Counted from the first letter of the stretch, positions 10,707 to 20,551 are shown. The stretch is 46,665 bases of DNA from Pseudomonadota bacterium (GCA_023388355.1 JAEWGI010000013.1:1-46665), one strand, 5' to 3'. Notes: generated by a model from the letters alone, not told the origin. Made by a program: numbers and translations.

Positions 10707-13370
10707 TCAGTAGCGGACGCGCAGGGTCACGCCGTACATGCGCGGCGCGCCCAGGAACGCGTTGTAGGTGTTGAACGAATTGCCCGGATCGGGGAACAGC
10801 GCCTGCAGCGGGCCGTCGAAGCCGACCTGGACGTACTCGGTGTCGGTGACATTGGTGCCCCACAGCTCCAGCATCCAGCGCCCGTCGTCGCGACCGATGC
10901 CGACGCGGGCGTTGACGATGGCGTAGCCGTCCTGCATTTTCTCGACGTCGAGGTCGGAGCCGGTGTTGTAGTCGCCCATGAACTTGGCGCCGACGTTGAA
11001 GCGCCCGACCAGGTTCGAGGCCATGCCCCATTCATAGGTCACCGACGCCGAACCCGACCACTCCGGCGCGAACGGCATGGTTGCGCCGGGCAGCTTGTAC
11101 AGCGCGCCCGAGTCGCTCAGCGGCGTGCGCTCGACGAAATCCCCTCCCGGGATGGTGTTGCCGAAGGTCGTGTCGGCATACATCAGCCCGCCCTGCAGGG
11201 TCAGGCCCGGCACGGTCGACGGCTGCCACAGGATCTCCGCGTCCAGCCCGGTCGAGGTCACCTCGGGGATCGAGCGGACCACGAAGCTGGTGCCCAGGAA
11301 GCTGTTGAGCTGGAAATCCTCGTACTCCTGGTGGAACAGCGTGGCGTTGAGCAACAGGGTGCCGCCGGCCCAGGTGGTCTTGGCGCCAAGCTCATAGCTG
11401 TCGACGAACTCCGCCGGGAACGAGGTGTCGACCACCGGCTGGATGCCGGCGCCGCTGATCGACTGGCCGTCGGACGACTGCACCCGGTCGAGGTTGAAGC
11501 CGCCGCCCTTGTAGCCGCGTGCGGCCGAGGCGTAGGTCATCACGTTCTGGTTCCAGCGGTAGGCCGCCTTGAGCGTGCCCGACCACTCCTTCTCCTCGTT
11601 GCTCTGGAAAGTGTTGCCGCCGAGCAGGGCGCCGCCGGCGTCGCGCCGCATCACGTGCAGCGGATTGGTCCAGGGCAGGCAGCTGTAGCCGACGATCTGC
11701 TGCGCGGCACCGCCGACGATCGCCGCCTGCGTCTCCGCCGGAAGCATCGCCAGGCCGGGGATCCGCTGGTTCAGAGCGCCACCCACCCGCGCGGCCGGGT
11801 TGGCGAGCATCGCGCCGCAGCCGATGCTGCCGTTGGGATTGCTGTAGCGCGACGCCAGCTCCTTCTCCTCCCGCGTGTAGCGCAGGCCGAAGGTCAGGTC
11901 CAGGGCTTCGGTGGCGTGCCAGGTGTTGTTGGTGAACAGTGCCAGGCTCTTGGCGTTCTGGTGGTAGCGGTCATGCGCGCCGAGGCCGGAGAAGTTGGTG
12001 CCGAACGTCTGGCCGCTGACCTCCGACAGGAACAGGTGCGGGTTGCTCAGGTCCACCGCCATCGGCGCCAGCTGCTGCGCCAGCGCGCCCAGCACCAGCC
12101 GGGTGATCAGGGTCGACACGTAGGGCTCGTATTGCGGGCCGACGCGGTAGGTCTCGGTCCGGTCCAGGTCCTCGTCCGCATAGAACAGCCCGACCATCCA
12201 GTCGACCCGGTCGGTCGATCCGGTCAGCCTGAATTCCTGGCTGAAGCTCTTGAAGCCGGTGAACGACTCGTCCTCGCGCGGGTTGCGATAGAGGATGTCG
12301 GCGGTGCTGAAATCGTAGTCCAGGCCGTTGATCGCCTGCCAGTCGCGGGACGCGGTGATCGACGTGAGCCGCGCGTTGCCGAACCAGCCGGGGTCCCAGT
12401 TGACCTCGGCCGAGACGCCCTTGTCCTTGATGTCCTGCGTGGTCGGACGGTTGCTGTAGGCAATCCGGTCGAACGGGTCGCTGCCGGGGGCTGCGACCGC
12501 GCGCTGGCCGCCGTTGATCGCCGCCAGCACCAGCGCGCTGTCGCCCACGACCGTCTGCACCGCCGTGCAGCAGTTCTCCTCGCGGCTGGTGTAGTCGGCC
12601 GAGAACAGGACGTTGAAGGTGTCGCTCGGCTCGAACAGCAGCTTGCCGCGCACGGTGTGGAAGTTCTGGTCGTAATCCCTGTCTTCGGTGCGCGGGCCGT
12701 TGCCCGTCTCCACGTGCATCCAGCCGTCGCGCTCGCGCTTGGCCGCGAAGATGCTGAAGGCGGTGCTGTCGCTGAAGCTGTCGTTGTAGCTGCCGGCCAC
12801 GCCGGTCGCGCCGTAGTTGCCGACGGTGACTTCACCCTCGACGCTCTGGGTGTAGCTGGGGCGGCGGGTGACCACGTTGATCACGCCGGCCGAGGTGTTC
12901 TTGCCGAACACCGTGCCCTGCGGCCCCTTGAGCACCTCGATCCGCTCGATCTGGCCGAGGTCGCCGAAACCGACGCTGTTGCGCGGCCGGTAGACGCCGT
13001 CGATGACGATGCCGACCGACGACTCCAGGCCGACGTTGTCGCCGACCGTGCCGATGCCGCGGATGCGCGCGGTGGTGATCGCCTCGCTCTGGGTGCTGGT
13101 CACCGTGAGTCCCGGCACCAGGATCTGCATGTCCTTGATGTCGCGCACGCCGGTGTCCTGGATCAGCTGCTCGTCGAGCACGGTGACCGAGATCGGCACG
13201 TCCTGCAGCGCTTCCTCGCGCTTCTGCGCGGTGACGGTGAGGGTGGCGAGGGTGCGGGTTTCCTCTTCCGCGTCCGCCGGCTCCTGCGCGGCGACGGGAG
13301 CGGCCAGGGAAGCGATCGCCGAAAACAGTGCGATGGCGAGGATATTGCGCTGCGGATGGCGTGACGCCAT
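10707..13370 (-). CDS. TonB-dependent outer-membrane receptor
   Basis: This 887-residue outer-membrane beta-barrel takes up a ligand using TonB energy. There is a signal peptide (MASRHPQRNI then a hydrophobic stretch, likely cleavage after VAAQ near residue 30), and a TonB-box-like TLATLTVTAQ. The plug domain contains DVPISVTVLDEQLIQDTGV, RIRGIGTVG, VDGVYRPRN and VLKGPQGTVFGKN. The barrel ends in the usual terminal aromatic (TLRVRY). A GGGGGA ribosome-binding site precedes the ATG. It resembles the large group annotated as iron-complex or generic receptors in Xanthomonads and sphingomonads. The substrate cannot be told: no siderophore, sugar or B12 genes are next to it. An adjacent Cys pair (ENCCTAV) in a predicted extracellular part is unusual. 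Confidence 0.93.
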   Translation of the reverse strand: MASRHPQRNILAIALFSAIASLAAPVAAQEPADAEEETRTLATLTVTAQKREEALQDVPISVTVLDEQLIQDTGVRDIKDMQILVPGLTVTSTQSEAITTARIRGIGTVGDNVGLESSVGIVIDGVYRPRNSVGFGDLGQIERIEVLKGPQGTVFGKNTSAGVINVVTRRPSYTQSVEGEVTVGNYGATGVAGSYNDSFSDSTAFSIFAAKRERDGWMHVETGNGPRTEDRDYDQNFHTVRGKLLFEPSDTFNVLFSADYTSREENCCTAVQTVVGDSALVLAAINGGQRAVAAPGSDPFDRIAYSNRPTTQDIKDKGVSAEVNWDPGWFGNARLTSITASRDWQAINGLDYDFSTADILYRNPREDESFTGFKSFSQEFRLTGSTDRVDWMVGLFYADEDLDRTETYRVGPQYEPYVSTLITRLVLGALAQQLAPMAVDLSNPHLFLSEVSGQTFGTNFSGLGAHDRYHQNAKSLALFTNNTWHATEALDLTFGLRYTREEKELASRYSNPNGSIGCGAMLANPAARVGGALNQRIPGLAMLPAETQAAIVGGAAQQIVGYSCLPWTNPLHVMRRDAGGALLGGNTFQSNEEKEWSGTLKAAYRWNQNVMTYASAARGYKGGGFNLDRVQSSDGQSISGAGIQPVVDTSFPAEFVDSYELGAKTTWAGGTLLLNATLFHQEYEDFQLNSFLGTSFVVRSIPEVTSTGLDAEILWQPSTVPGLTLQGGLMYADTTFGNTIPGGDFVERTPLSDSGALYKLPGATMPFAPEWSGSASVTYEWGMASNLVGRFNVGAKFMGDYNTGSDLDVEKMQDGYAIVNARVGIGRDDGRWMLELWGTNVTDTEYVQVGFDGPLQALFPDPGNSFNTYNAFLGAPRMYGVTLRVRY

Positions 13371-13848
13371 GAGATGTCCCCCGAATGGATGAATGGCAAT
13401 GCGATGACGCGGTGCGACAAGGGCGTCCGACCCTTCTTCCCAGAGTCCAGGCACGGGTACCGGACGGTCCGGCCGGCGTGGGGGGACTGGCCGTTGTCCG
13501 GCATGGCAGATCGAACGAAAACCTAACACAGATCCGGGATTTGGCCAGTGTCCAGTCTCCTGCGTATGGAAGGCCGTGCCGGCGGGTCCCGGCAGGCGGC
13601 GGCGCGTGCCGGCGGAACCCCGTCCGGGGCCCTTCGCGCGGCGGCGTGCAGACCCGTGACGGTCAGCCGCTCTCCGCATCCGCACAGCCGCTGCGCGCGT
13701 CGTTCCGGGATTCCTGCGCGCACGTCCACCGGCCGCCGCCCGCGCCCCGCACGCGCCTGGCGGCGCAGGTGCGAACGCCCGGACCGGCCCGCGTGTCCGC
13801 CCCGGCATACACTTGCTCTTCCCCGCACCACCACCGAGGCCGTTCTCC
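13371..13848. other. Intergenic region between divergent receptor and mutS genes
   Basis: This gap of nearly 480 bp separates two divergently transcribed genes and must hold both promoters. On the receptor side a weak -10-like TAGGTT stands 17 bp from CTGGCC (around 13530 on the minus strand). The rest is very GC-rich. I see no convincing gene, repeat or terminator in it. Confidence 0.5.
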
Positions 13849-16467
13849 TTGCCGCGCGCCGACACCGACCGCTCCCCCGCCCGGGGCAAGCCGACCGAAC
13901 ACACGCCGCTGATGAAGCAGTACTTCGCCGCCAAGGCGGAGCATCCGGACGTGCTGCTGTTCTTCCGGATGGGCGATTTCTACGAGCTGTTCCACGACGA
14001 CGCGCGCAAGGCCGCGCGGCTGCTCGACATCACCCTGACCCAGCGCGGCAGTTCGGGCGGGCAGCCGATCCCGATGGCCGGGGTGCCGCACCATTCCTCG
14101 GAGAGCTACCTGGCGCGGCTGGTGGCGCTGGGCGAGTCGGTGGCGATCTGCGAGCAGATCGGCGATCCGGCCGCCAGCAAGGGCCTGGTGGAGCGCAAGG
14201 TGGTGCGGATCGTCACCCCGGGCACGGTGACCGACGAAGCCCTGCTCAACGAGCGCCGCGACACCCTCCTGATGGCCGTGGCGCGCGGACGCAACGGCTA
14301 CGGCCTGGCCTGGGCCGACCTGGCCGGCGGCCGCTTCCTGGTCAACGAGGTGGCCAACGACGAACAGCTGGAGGCCGAGCTGTCGCGGCTGGAGCCGGCC
14401 GAACTGCTGCTGCCCGACGAGGAAGGCTGGCCGGCGTTCCTGGCCGGGCGCAGCGGGCTGCGGCGGCGCGCGCCATGGCTGTTCGACGCCGAGTCGGCGC
14501 GGCGGCAGCTGCTGCGCTTTTTCAACCTGCACGACCTGACCGGCTTCGGGATCGAAGACCGGCCGCTGGCGGTCGCCGCCGCCGGCGCGCTGCTGGGCTA
14601 CGTGGAGGAAACCCAGAAGCAGCGCCTGCCGCACCTGACCTCGATCGCGGTGGAAAGCGGCGACGGCGCGATCGCGATGAACGCGGCCACCCGCCGCCAC
14701 CTCGAACTCGATACCCGGATCGACGGCGACACCCGCCACACCCTGCTGGGCGTGCTCGACACCACGGTCTCGCCGATGGGCGGGCGCCTGCTGCGGCGCT
14801 GGCTGCACCGACCGCTGCGCGAACGCGACATCGTGCGCCGGCGCCATGCCGCGGTCGCCACCCTGATCGACCATCGCGGCGACGACAGCCTGCGCGAGCG
14901 CTTCCGCGCGCTCGGCGACCTGGAGCGCATCCTGTCGCGCATCGCGCTGCGCTCGGCGCGGCCGCGCGACCTGTCCACCCTGCGCGACGGGCTGGCGATG
15001 CTCCCGGCGCTGCGCGACATCCTGGCGCCGCTGGATTCGCCGCGGCTGCGCGAACTGTCCGAAGCGCTTGGCGAGCACGCCGCCGAGTCGCACCTGCTGG
15101 CCGAAGCGCTGGTGGAGCAGCCGCCGGTGCTGGCGCGCGACGGCGGCGTGTTCGCCGACGGCCACGACGCCGAACTCGACGAACTGCGCCAGCTCAGCAG
15201 CAACGCCGACCGGTTCCTGGTCGATCTGGAGGCGCGCGAGAAGGAGGCCACCGGCATCCCGACGCTCAAGGTCGGCTACAACCGCGTGCACGGCTACTTC
15301 ATCGAGATCAGCAAGGGCCAGTCGGCGAAGGCGCCCGCGCACTACACGCGCCGGCAGACGCTGACCGGCGCCGAGCGCTACATCACCGAGGAGCTCAAGC
15401 AGTTCGAGGACAAGGTGCTGTCGGCGCGCGAGCGCGCCCTGGCCCGCGAACGGCTGCTGTACGAACAGCTGCTCGACGCGCTCGGCGCGCGGCTCGAACC
15501 GCTGCGCCGCTGCGCCGCCGCGTTGAGCGAACTCGACGTGCTGGCCGCATTCGCCGAACGCGCGCAGGCGCTGGACTGGTCGCGACCGCGGCTGGCGGAC
15601 GAACCCGGCATCCGCATCGAGCGCGGCCGCCACCCGGTGGTGGAGGCGGTGCGCGACGAGCCGTTCGAACCCAACGACCTGGTGCTGGACGAGGATCGCC
15701 GGATGCTGGTCATCACCGGCCCGAACATGGGCGGCAAGAGCACCTACATGCGCCAGAACGCGCTGATCGTGCTGCTGGCCCACATCGGCAGCTTCGTCCC
15801 GGCCGCGTCCGCGGCGATCGGCCCGATCGACCGCATCCTCACCCGCATCGGCGCCGGCGACGACCTGGCGAAGGGCCAGTCGACCTTCATGGTCGAGATG
15901 TCCGAGACCAGCTACATCCTGCACCACGCCAGCGGCCGGTCGCTGGTGCTGATGGACGAGATCGGGCGCGGCACCTCGACCTACGATGGCCTGGCCCTGG
16001 CCGAGGCCTGCGCGCGCCAGCTGGCCGCGGCCAACCGCAGCTACACCCTGTTCGCCACCCACTACTTCGAACTGACCGCACTGGCCGAACCCGGCAGCGG
16101 CATCGCCAACGTGCACCTGGATGCGGTGGAGCATCGCGACGCCGGCGGCAACGAGGTGCTGGTGTTCATGCACGCGGTCAAGGACGGGCCGGCCGACCGC
16201 AGCTTCGGCCTCCAGGTCGCCGCGCTGGCCGGCCTGCCGAAGGCGGTGATCCGCGACGCGCGCGCGCGCCTGGCCGAACTCGAACAGCGCTCGCACGACG
16301 CCCCGCCGGCCGCTCCGCTGTCGCCCGAACGCATCGACCAGCCGCAGCAGATCGGCCTGTTCGCACATTCCTCCGCGGCGCTGGACGCGCTGGCCGCGAT
16401 CGACCCGGACGAGCTCACCCCGAAGCAGGCGCTGGAGGCGCTGTACCGGCTCAAGGCGCTGTCGTGA
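13849..16467 (+). CDS. mutS: DNA mismatch repair protein MutS
   Basis: This 872-residue ATPase recognises mismatches and starts methyl-independent or methyl-directed repair. The mismatch-binding domain has [11 protein letters not shown] with the Phe-x-Glu wedge. The core shows [22 protein letters not shown]. The ATPase has Walker [10 protein letters not shown] (about residue 624) and Walker B with [12 protein letters not shown], plus FATHYFELT. The start is not an ATG: the family start precedes EHTPLMKQ, and the TTG at 13849 has GAGG 9 nt before it. An upstream TTG (13813) and the internal ATG of MKQYF are less likely. Full length for the family (E. coli 853). Confidence 0.97.
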   Translation: MPRADTDRSPARGKPTEHTPLMKQYFAAKAEHPDVLLFFRMGDFYELFHDDARKAARLLDITLTQRGSSGGQPIPMAGVPHHSSESYLARLVALGESVAICEQIGDPAASKGLVERKVVRIVTPGTVTDEALLNERRDTLLMAVARGRNGYGLAWADLAGGRFLVNEVANDEQLEAELSRLEPAELLLPDEEGWPAFLAGRSGLRRRAPWLFDAESARRQLLRFFNLHDLTGFGIEDRPLAVAAAGALLGYVEETQKQRLPHLTSIAVESGDGAIAMNAATRRHLELDTRIDGDTRHTLLGVLDTTVSPMGGRLLRRWLHRPLRERDIVRRRHAAVATLIDHRGDDSLRERFRALGDLERILSRIALRSARPRDLSTLRDGLAMLPALRDILAPLDSPRLRELSEALGEHAAESHLLAEALVEQPPVLARDGGVFADGHDAELDELRQLSSNADRFLVDLEAREKEATGIPTLKVGYNRVHGYFIEISKGQSAKAPAHYTRRQTLTGAERYITEELKQFEDKVLSARERALARERLLYEQLLDALGARLEPLRRCAAALSELDVLAAFAERAQALDWSRPRLADEPGIRIERGRHPVVEAVRDEPFEPNDLVLDEDRRMLVITGPNMGGKSTYMRQNALIVLLAHIGSFVPAASAAIGPIDRILTRIGAGDDLAKGQSTFMVEMSETSYILHHASGRSLVLMDEIGRGTSTYDGLALAEACARQLAAANRSYTLFATHYFELTALAEPGSGIANVHLDAVEHRDAGGNEVLVFMHAVKDGPADRSFGLQVAALAGLPKAVIRDARARLAELEQRSHDAPPAAPLSPERIDQPQQIGLFAHSSAALDALAAIDPDELTPKQALEALYRLKALS

Positions 16468-16518
16468 GCGGCGGGCGCGTGGTCTAGACTTCGCGGCTGC
16501 TCGGACACGGGGAGTTGC

Positions 16519-19500
16519 ATGGAGCTGCTGCTGTTGGTCATCGGCATCATCGTCGGCGCCGCCGGCATGTCCGCCTGGGTGAAGCGGCGCCGCGCACCTT
16601 CGGAGGCGCCGGCGGACCCGGCGCCCGGCCAGCCGCCGACGACCGCCCAGGACGGGCCGGCCGCTGCCGCCGCTCCCGGCGCCGCAGCCGACGACGCGGC
16701 GGCCACGTCCCCCGAGGACCGGCTGGACGCGATTCGGCGCGCGATCGAGGCGCGCGACGACGAGATCCAGCGCCCTGCGGACCTGCGCCGCCAGGACGGC
16801 TTCGACGAGGCCGTCGCCCTCCTGTCGGGCGCGTCCTTCAGCCCCGCGCAGCTGCTCGAGTTCCTGGCCAGCCCCGGCTACGTGCTGCCCTCGATGGCGG
16901 CCGCGGCGATGGCCCGTCGCGGCGATACCGATCCGCTGGCAGTGGTGGCCACCGCCAGCCGGCTGGGCGCCTACCCGCTGCACTTCGTGCTCGCCTACCT
17001 GCAGACCCTGCCCGACGCCGCGACCCTGCCCAGGCTCGCGGTGGCCGCGCGCGAATGGTGGTGGGACTACGGCGGCATGCGCGAGGACATCCGCCGTTAC
17101 TTGGCCTGGGCGGCGACGGTGCCGCAGGGCGATGCCACGCCCGAGGCTCCGCCGGACGCGGAGATGCAGCAGCTCGAGGACACCCGGGCCACCCTGGAGC
17201 GCTTCCAGTCCCCGCTGCTGCAGCCGGCCCTGGACGCGGTCGGCGCCGCACTGGCCCGGCGCCGCGAACAGCATGTGCTGGGCGGCATCGGCCGGCTCGG
17301 CTACGCGGCCCCCGCTGCGCCGGCGTTCGAACACCGCGCCCTGTGCGAGGCCGTCGACGAACTGCATGCGCCGGTGTCGGAGGCACCGCCGCGTTCGCAG
17401 CTGCTGGTCGGCGAATCGGGCGTGGGCAAGTCCACCCTGCTCGACCTGCTGTGCGCGCGCCTGGACGGCGAAGGCTGGCTGCTGTTCGAGGGCTCCGCGG
17501 CCGACGTGCTGGCCGGGCAGAAGTACGTCGGCGAGCTGGAGGGCCGGATGCGCGAGATGCTCGCGGTGCTCAAGCGGCCGCGCGCGCTGTGGCGGGTGCC
17601 CGATTTCCACGACCTGCTGCACAAGGGCGCCCACAGCAACGATCCCCGCGGCATCCTCGACCTGCTGCTGCCGGCGGTCGAACGCGGCGAGCTGCTGCTG
17701 GTGGGCGAAATCACGCCCCAGCAGTACGCACGGCTGGTGCTGGCGCGGCCGGCGATCGCCCGCCTGTTCGACGCGCGCACCCTGCCGGCGGCCGACGGCG
17801 AGGCGCTGGCGGACGTGGCCGTGCAGTGGGCGGCCGCTGCGCGCGAACGCTGCGGCCGCGAGGCCATCGACCCTGCGACGCTGGCCGAAGCGCTGCGCGT
17901 CGCCGCGCAGTACTTCCCCGACCAGCACGAGCCCGGGCGCAGCCTGCGCCTGCTCGACGAGGCGCTCGCACTCGCCCGCCAGCAGGAGCCGCCGGCGCTG
18001 CCGGTCGACGGCAACACCCTGCTGCACGCGATCGGCCAGCGCAGCGGCCTGCCGATGGACGTGCTCGACCAGCGCCAGCGCCTGCCGCTGGACCGGCTGC
18101 GCGAAGTGTTCCGCAGGCGCGTGGTCGGCCAGGACGATGCGGTCGAATGCCTGGTCGACCGCATCGCCATGCTCAAGGCCGGGCTCACCGACAGTCGCCG
18201 CCCGACCGGCGTGTTCCTGTTCGCAGGCCCCACCGGCACCGGCAAGACCGAGCTGGCCAAGGCGCTGGGCGAGCTGCTGTTCGGCAGCGACGAGCGCCTG
18301 CTGCGGCTGGACATGAGCGAGTTCCAGGCGCCGGACTCGGGCCAGCGCATCATCGCCGGCAGTCGCGGCGAGGACGGCGCGCGTTCGCTGGTCTCGCGCA
18401 TCCGCCAGCAGCCGTTCTCGGTGCTGCTGCTGGACGAGTTCGAGAAGGCGCACCCCAACGTGTGGGACCTGTTCCTGCAGGTGTTCGACGACGGCCGCCT
18501 GAGCGACGAGCACGGCAACACCGCCGACTTCCGCCACAGCATCATCATCCTCACCAGCAACGTCGGCTCCACGCTGTCGCGCAGCGCGGGCCCGGGCTTC
18601 ACCGCCAGCGCCGGCGGCTACTCGCGCAGCGTGGTGGAGAAGGCGCTGGCCCAGACCTTCCGCCCCGAGTTCATCAACCGGCTCGACCGGGTGGTGCTGT
18701 TCCGTCCGCTCGACCGCACCGCGATGCGCGGCATCCTGCACAAGGAGCTGGCGCGCGCGCTCGATCGCCGCGGCCTGCGCAACCGCGACTGGGCGGTGGA
18801 ATGGGAGCCCTCGGCGATCGAGTTCCTGCTCGACCGCGGCTTCACCCCCGATCTGGGCGCGCGCCCGCTGCGTCGCGCGATCGAGGACCACCTGCTGGCG
18901 CCGCTGGCGCGCAGCATCGTCGAACACCGCGCGCCCGAGGGCGGGCAGTTCCTGTTCGTGCGCGGCGCCGGCGACCGGCTCGAGGTCGAGTTCATCGATC
19001 CGGACGCGCCCGCCGATGCGCAGGCGCGACCCGCGGCGCCGGCGACGGACCTGCGCGGGCTGGCGCAGGACGCGCAGGACGCGCCGCTGGCTGCGGCGGC
19101 GTTCGTGCCGCACTTCGACGCGCTGTCGGCACGGCTCGGGGATCCGGCCTGGAAGGACGCGCGCGAGGCGGATTTCGCGGCGATGAACCGGCGCGAGTTC
19201 TGGTCCGACCCGGGGCGCATCGCGGTGCTCGACCGGATCGAACGCCGCGACCGCATCGAGAGCGCCCTGGACGGCGCGCGGGGGATGCTGGCGCGGCTGG
19301 AGGCGGGCAGCGGGCAGGCGCTGTCGGCACGGCTGGCCCAGCTGCTGTTCCTGCTGGAGATCGCGATCGACGACCTGCGCGCGGGCCGGCCCCAGGACGC
19401 CGAGCTGGGCCTTGTCGCCGGCGACGCCGACCTGGCCCGGCAGCCGGCCGAGACCCGGCAGTGGTGGCAGCGGCTGCTGGGCATGTACCTGCAGTGGGGC

Positions 19501-19845
19501 GAGCGCCGCGGGATGCAGGTGGAGGTGGTGGAACAGGACGCGCAGCGCTGCCGCGCGCGCCTGGCGGTGTCCGGGTTCGGCGCCCTGCACCTGCTGGCCG
19601 ACGAGGCCGGGCTGCACGTGCTCGAGTTCGAGGATGCCCAGGGCGCATCGCTGCGCGCGGGCGTGCAGGTGGCGGTGGCCGCGGCCGGACCTGCGGCGGC
19701 GGCGGCGCCGGTTGCCGACGCCGCGCAGCCGGTCTGCCGGCGCTACCGGCTGGCGCCCGCGCCGCTGGTGCGCGACAGCCGCCGCGGCTGGCGCAGCGGC
19801 CGCATCGACCGCGTGCTCGGCGGCGACTTCGACCTGATGCGCTGA
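16519..19845 (+). CDS. Membrane-anchored Clp-type AAA+ ATPase fused to a GGQ-less release-factor-like domain
   Basis: This 1108-residue protein has an unusual architecture. Residues 2-20 are one membrane helix, followed by an Ala/Pro linker and a helical region to about 280. AAA1 has Walker A GESGVGKS (298-305) and pore loop KYVG (335-338), but its Walker B Asp-Glu is replaced by Pro361-Asp362. AAA2 has Walker A GPTGTGKT (570-577), Walker B LLLDE (636-640), sensor 1 Asn681, Arg finger in FINRLD and sensor 2 GAR (780-782). It lacks the GYVG pore loop. From about 862 the sequence follows RF2: REFWSDP, then WWQRLLGMYLQWGERRG, a LLADEAGLHVLEF segment where RF2 has LRTETGVHRLVR, and finally the RF2-like tail LVRDSRRGW...RVLGGDFD. 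The SPF and GGQ parts are absent. Neither the ClpN domain nor the ClpB middle coiled coil is seen. It follows mutS by 51 bp. Function unknown; ribosome-linked remodeling is an inference. Confidence 0.85.
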   Translation: MELLLLVIGIIVGAAGMSAWVKRRRAPSEAPADPAPGQPPTTAQDGPAAAAAPGAAADDAAATSPEDRLDAIRRAIEARDDEIQRPADLRRQDGFDEAVALLSGASFSPAQLLEFLASPGYVLPSMAAAAMARRGDTDPLAVVATASRLGAYPLHFVLAYLQTLPDAATLPRLAVAAREWWWDYGGMREDIRRYLAWAATVPQGDATPEAPPDAEMQQLEDTRATLERFQSPLLQPALDAVGAALARRREQHVLGGIGRLGYAAPAAPAFEHRALCEAVDELHAPVSEAPPRSQLLVGESGVGKSTLLDLLCARLDGEGWLLFEGSAADVLAGQKYVGELEGRMREMLAVLKRPRALWRVPDFHDLLHKGAHSNDPRGILDLLLPAVERGELLLVGEITPQQYARLVLARPAIARLFDARTLPAADGEALADVAVQWAAAARERCGREAIDPATLAEALRVAAQYFPDQHEPGRSLRLLDEALALARQQEPPALPVDGNTLLHAIGQRSGLPMDVLDQRQRLPLDRLREVFRRRVVGQDDAVECLVDRIAMLKAGLTDSRRPTGVFLFAGPTGTGKTELAKALGELLFGSDERLLRLDMSEFQAPDSGQRIIAGSRGEDGARSLVSRIRQQPFSVLLLDEFEKAHPNVWDLFLQVFDDGRLSDEHGNTADFRHSIIILTSNVGSTLSRSAGPGFTASAGGYSRSVVEKALAQTFRPEFINRLDRVVLFRPLDRTAMRGILHKELARALDRRGLRNRDWAVEWEPSAIEFLLDRGFTPDLGARPLRRAIEDHLLAPLARSIVEHRAPEGGQFLFVRGAGDRLEVEFIDPDAPADAQARPAAPATDLRGLAQDAQDAPLAAAAFVPHFDALSARLGDPAWKDAREADFAAMNRREFWSDPGRIAVLDRIERRDRIESALDGARGMLARLEAGSGQALSARLAQLLFLLEIAIDDLRAGRPQDAELGLVAGDADLARQPAETRQWWQRLLGMYLQWGERRGMQVEVVEQDAQRCRARLAVSGFGALHLLADEAGLHVLEFEDAQGASLRAGVQVAVAAAGPAAAAAPVADAAQPVCRRYRLAPAPLVRDSRRGWRSGRIDRVLGGDFDLMR

Positions 19846-19915
19846 ACGCGCCGGCGGATGGCGGGCGCGCTACATTAGCCGCCCGCGCCCCCGCGCACAG
19901 TTCCGGAGCCACGCC

Positions 19916-20551
19916 ATGTCCAGTTCCCTGACCGACCAACTGTTCGAACAGCTCCAGGGCGCGCCGCTGCAGCAGATCGCGCAGCAGCTTGGCGTCGGCC
20001 AGGCGCAGACCGCCGGCGCGGTGAGCGCGGCCCTGCCGCTGCTGCTGGGCGCGCTCGGCCGCAATGCCAGCCAGCCGCAGGGCGCGCAGGCGCTGTTCGG
20101 CGCACTCCAGAACGACTTCTCCGGCGCCGGCGACCTGGGCGGGCTGCTGGGCGCGGTGCTTGGCGGCACCCAATCGCGCCAGACCAACGGGGCCGGCATC
20201 CTCGGCCACGTGCTGGGCGGACAGCTGCCGCGCGCCGAAGCCGGACTCGGCCAGGCCAGCGGCCTGGGCAACGACAAGGCCGGCCAGCTGATGAAGATCC
20301 TCGCCCCGATCGTGCTCGCCTTCCTCGCCAGGCAGATGTTCCAGAACAAGGGCCAGGGCGAACTCGCGCAGCGCGCTCCGGATGCGCAGCTGCTGGGCTC
20401 GATCCTCGGCCAGGAGCAGCAGCAGGTGCGCCAGCAGGGCGGCCTCGGCGGCGGCCTGCTCGGCGCGGTGCTCGACCAGGATGGCGACGGCCAGCTCGGC
20501 CTGGGCGACCTGCTGAAGATCGGGAGCGGCCTGCTGGGCGGCAAGCGCTGA
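19916..20551 (+). CDS. DUF937 (YidB-like) family protein
   Basis: This 211-residue protein fits the DUF937 family, of unknown function: Leu/Gly/Ala/Gln-rich, with repeated helical segments such as QQIAQQLGVGQAQTAGAVSAALPLLLGAL and GLLGAVLGG. The C-terminus has a DQDGDGQLGLGDLL stretch, a good match to a calcium-binding EF-hand loop (DxDxDG) or a dockerin-like site. There is no signal peptide. It starts 70 bp after the AAA+/release-factor fusion gene on the same strand, with a possible promoter (TACATT) between, so co-transcription is possible but not shown. Confidence 0.85.
   Translation: MSSSLTDQLFEQLQGAPLQQIAQQLGVGQAQTAGAVSAALPLLLGALGRNASQPQGAQALFGALQNDFSGAGDLGGLLGAVLGGTQSRQTNGAGILGHVLGGQLPRAEAGLGQASGLGNDKAGQLMKILAPIVLAFLARQMFQNKGQGELAQRAPDAQLLGSILGQEQQQVRQQGGLGGGLLGAVLDQDGDGQLGLGDLLKIGSGLLGGKR

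Noticed and set aside
11331..13364. A long plus-strand frame opposite the TonB receptor
   Set aside because: No recognisable domain or ribosome-binding site, and it is the antisense shadow of a gene with full plug and barrel signatures.
13663..19617. A minus-strand open frame of nearly 2000 codons across mutS and the AAA+ fusion gene
   Set aside because: It is rich in Gln, Arg, His, Ala and Leu without any domain, and the two plus-strand proteins it overlaps are clearly real. High GC makes stops rare on the opposite strand.
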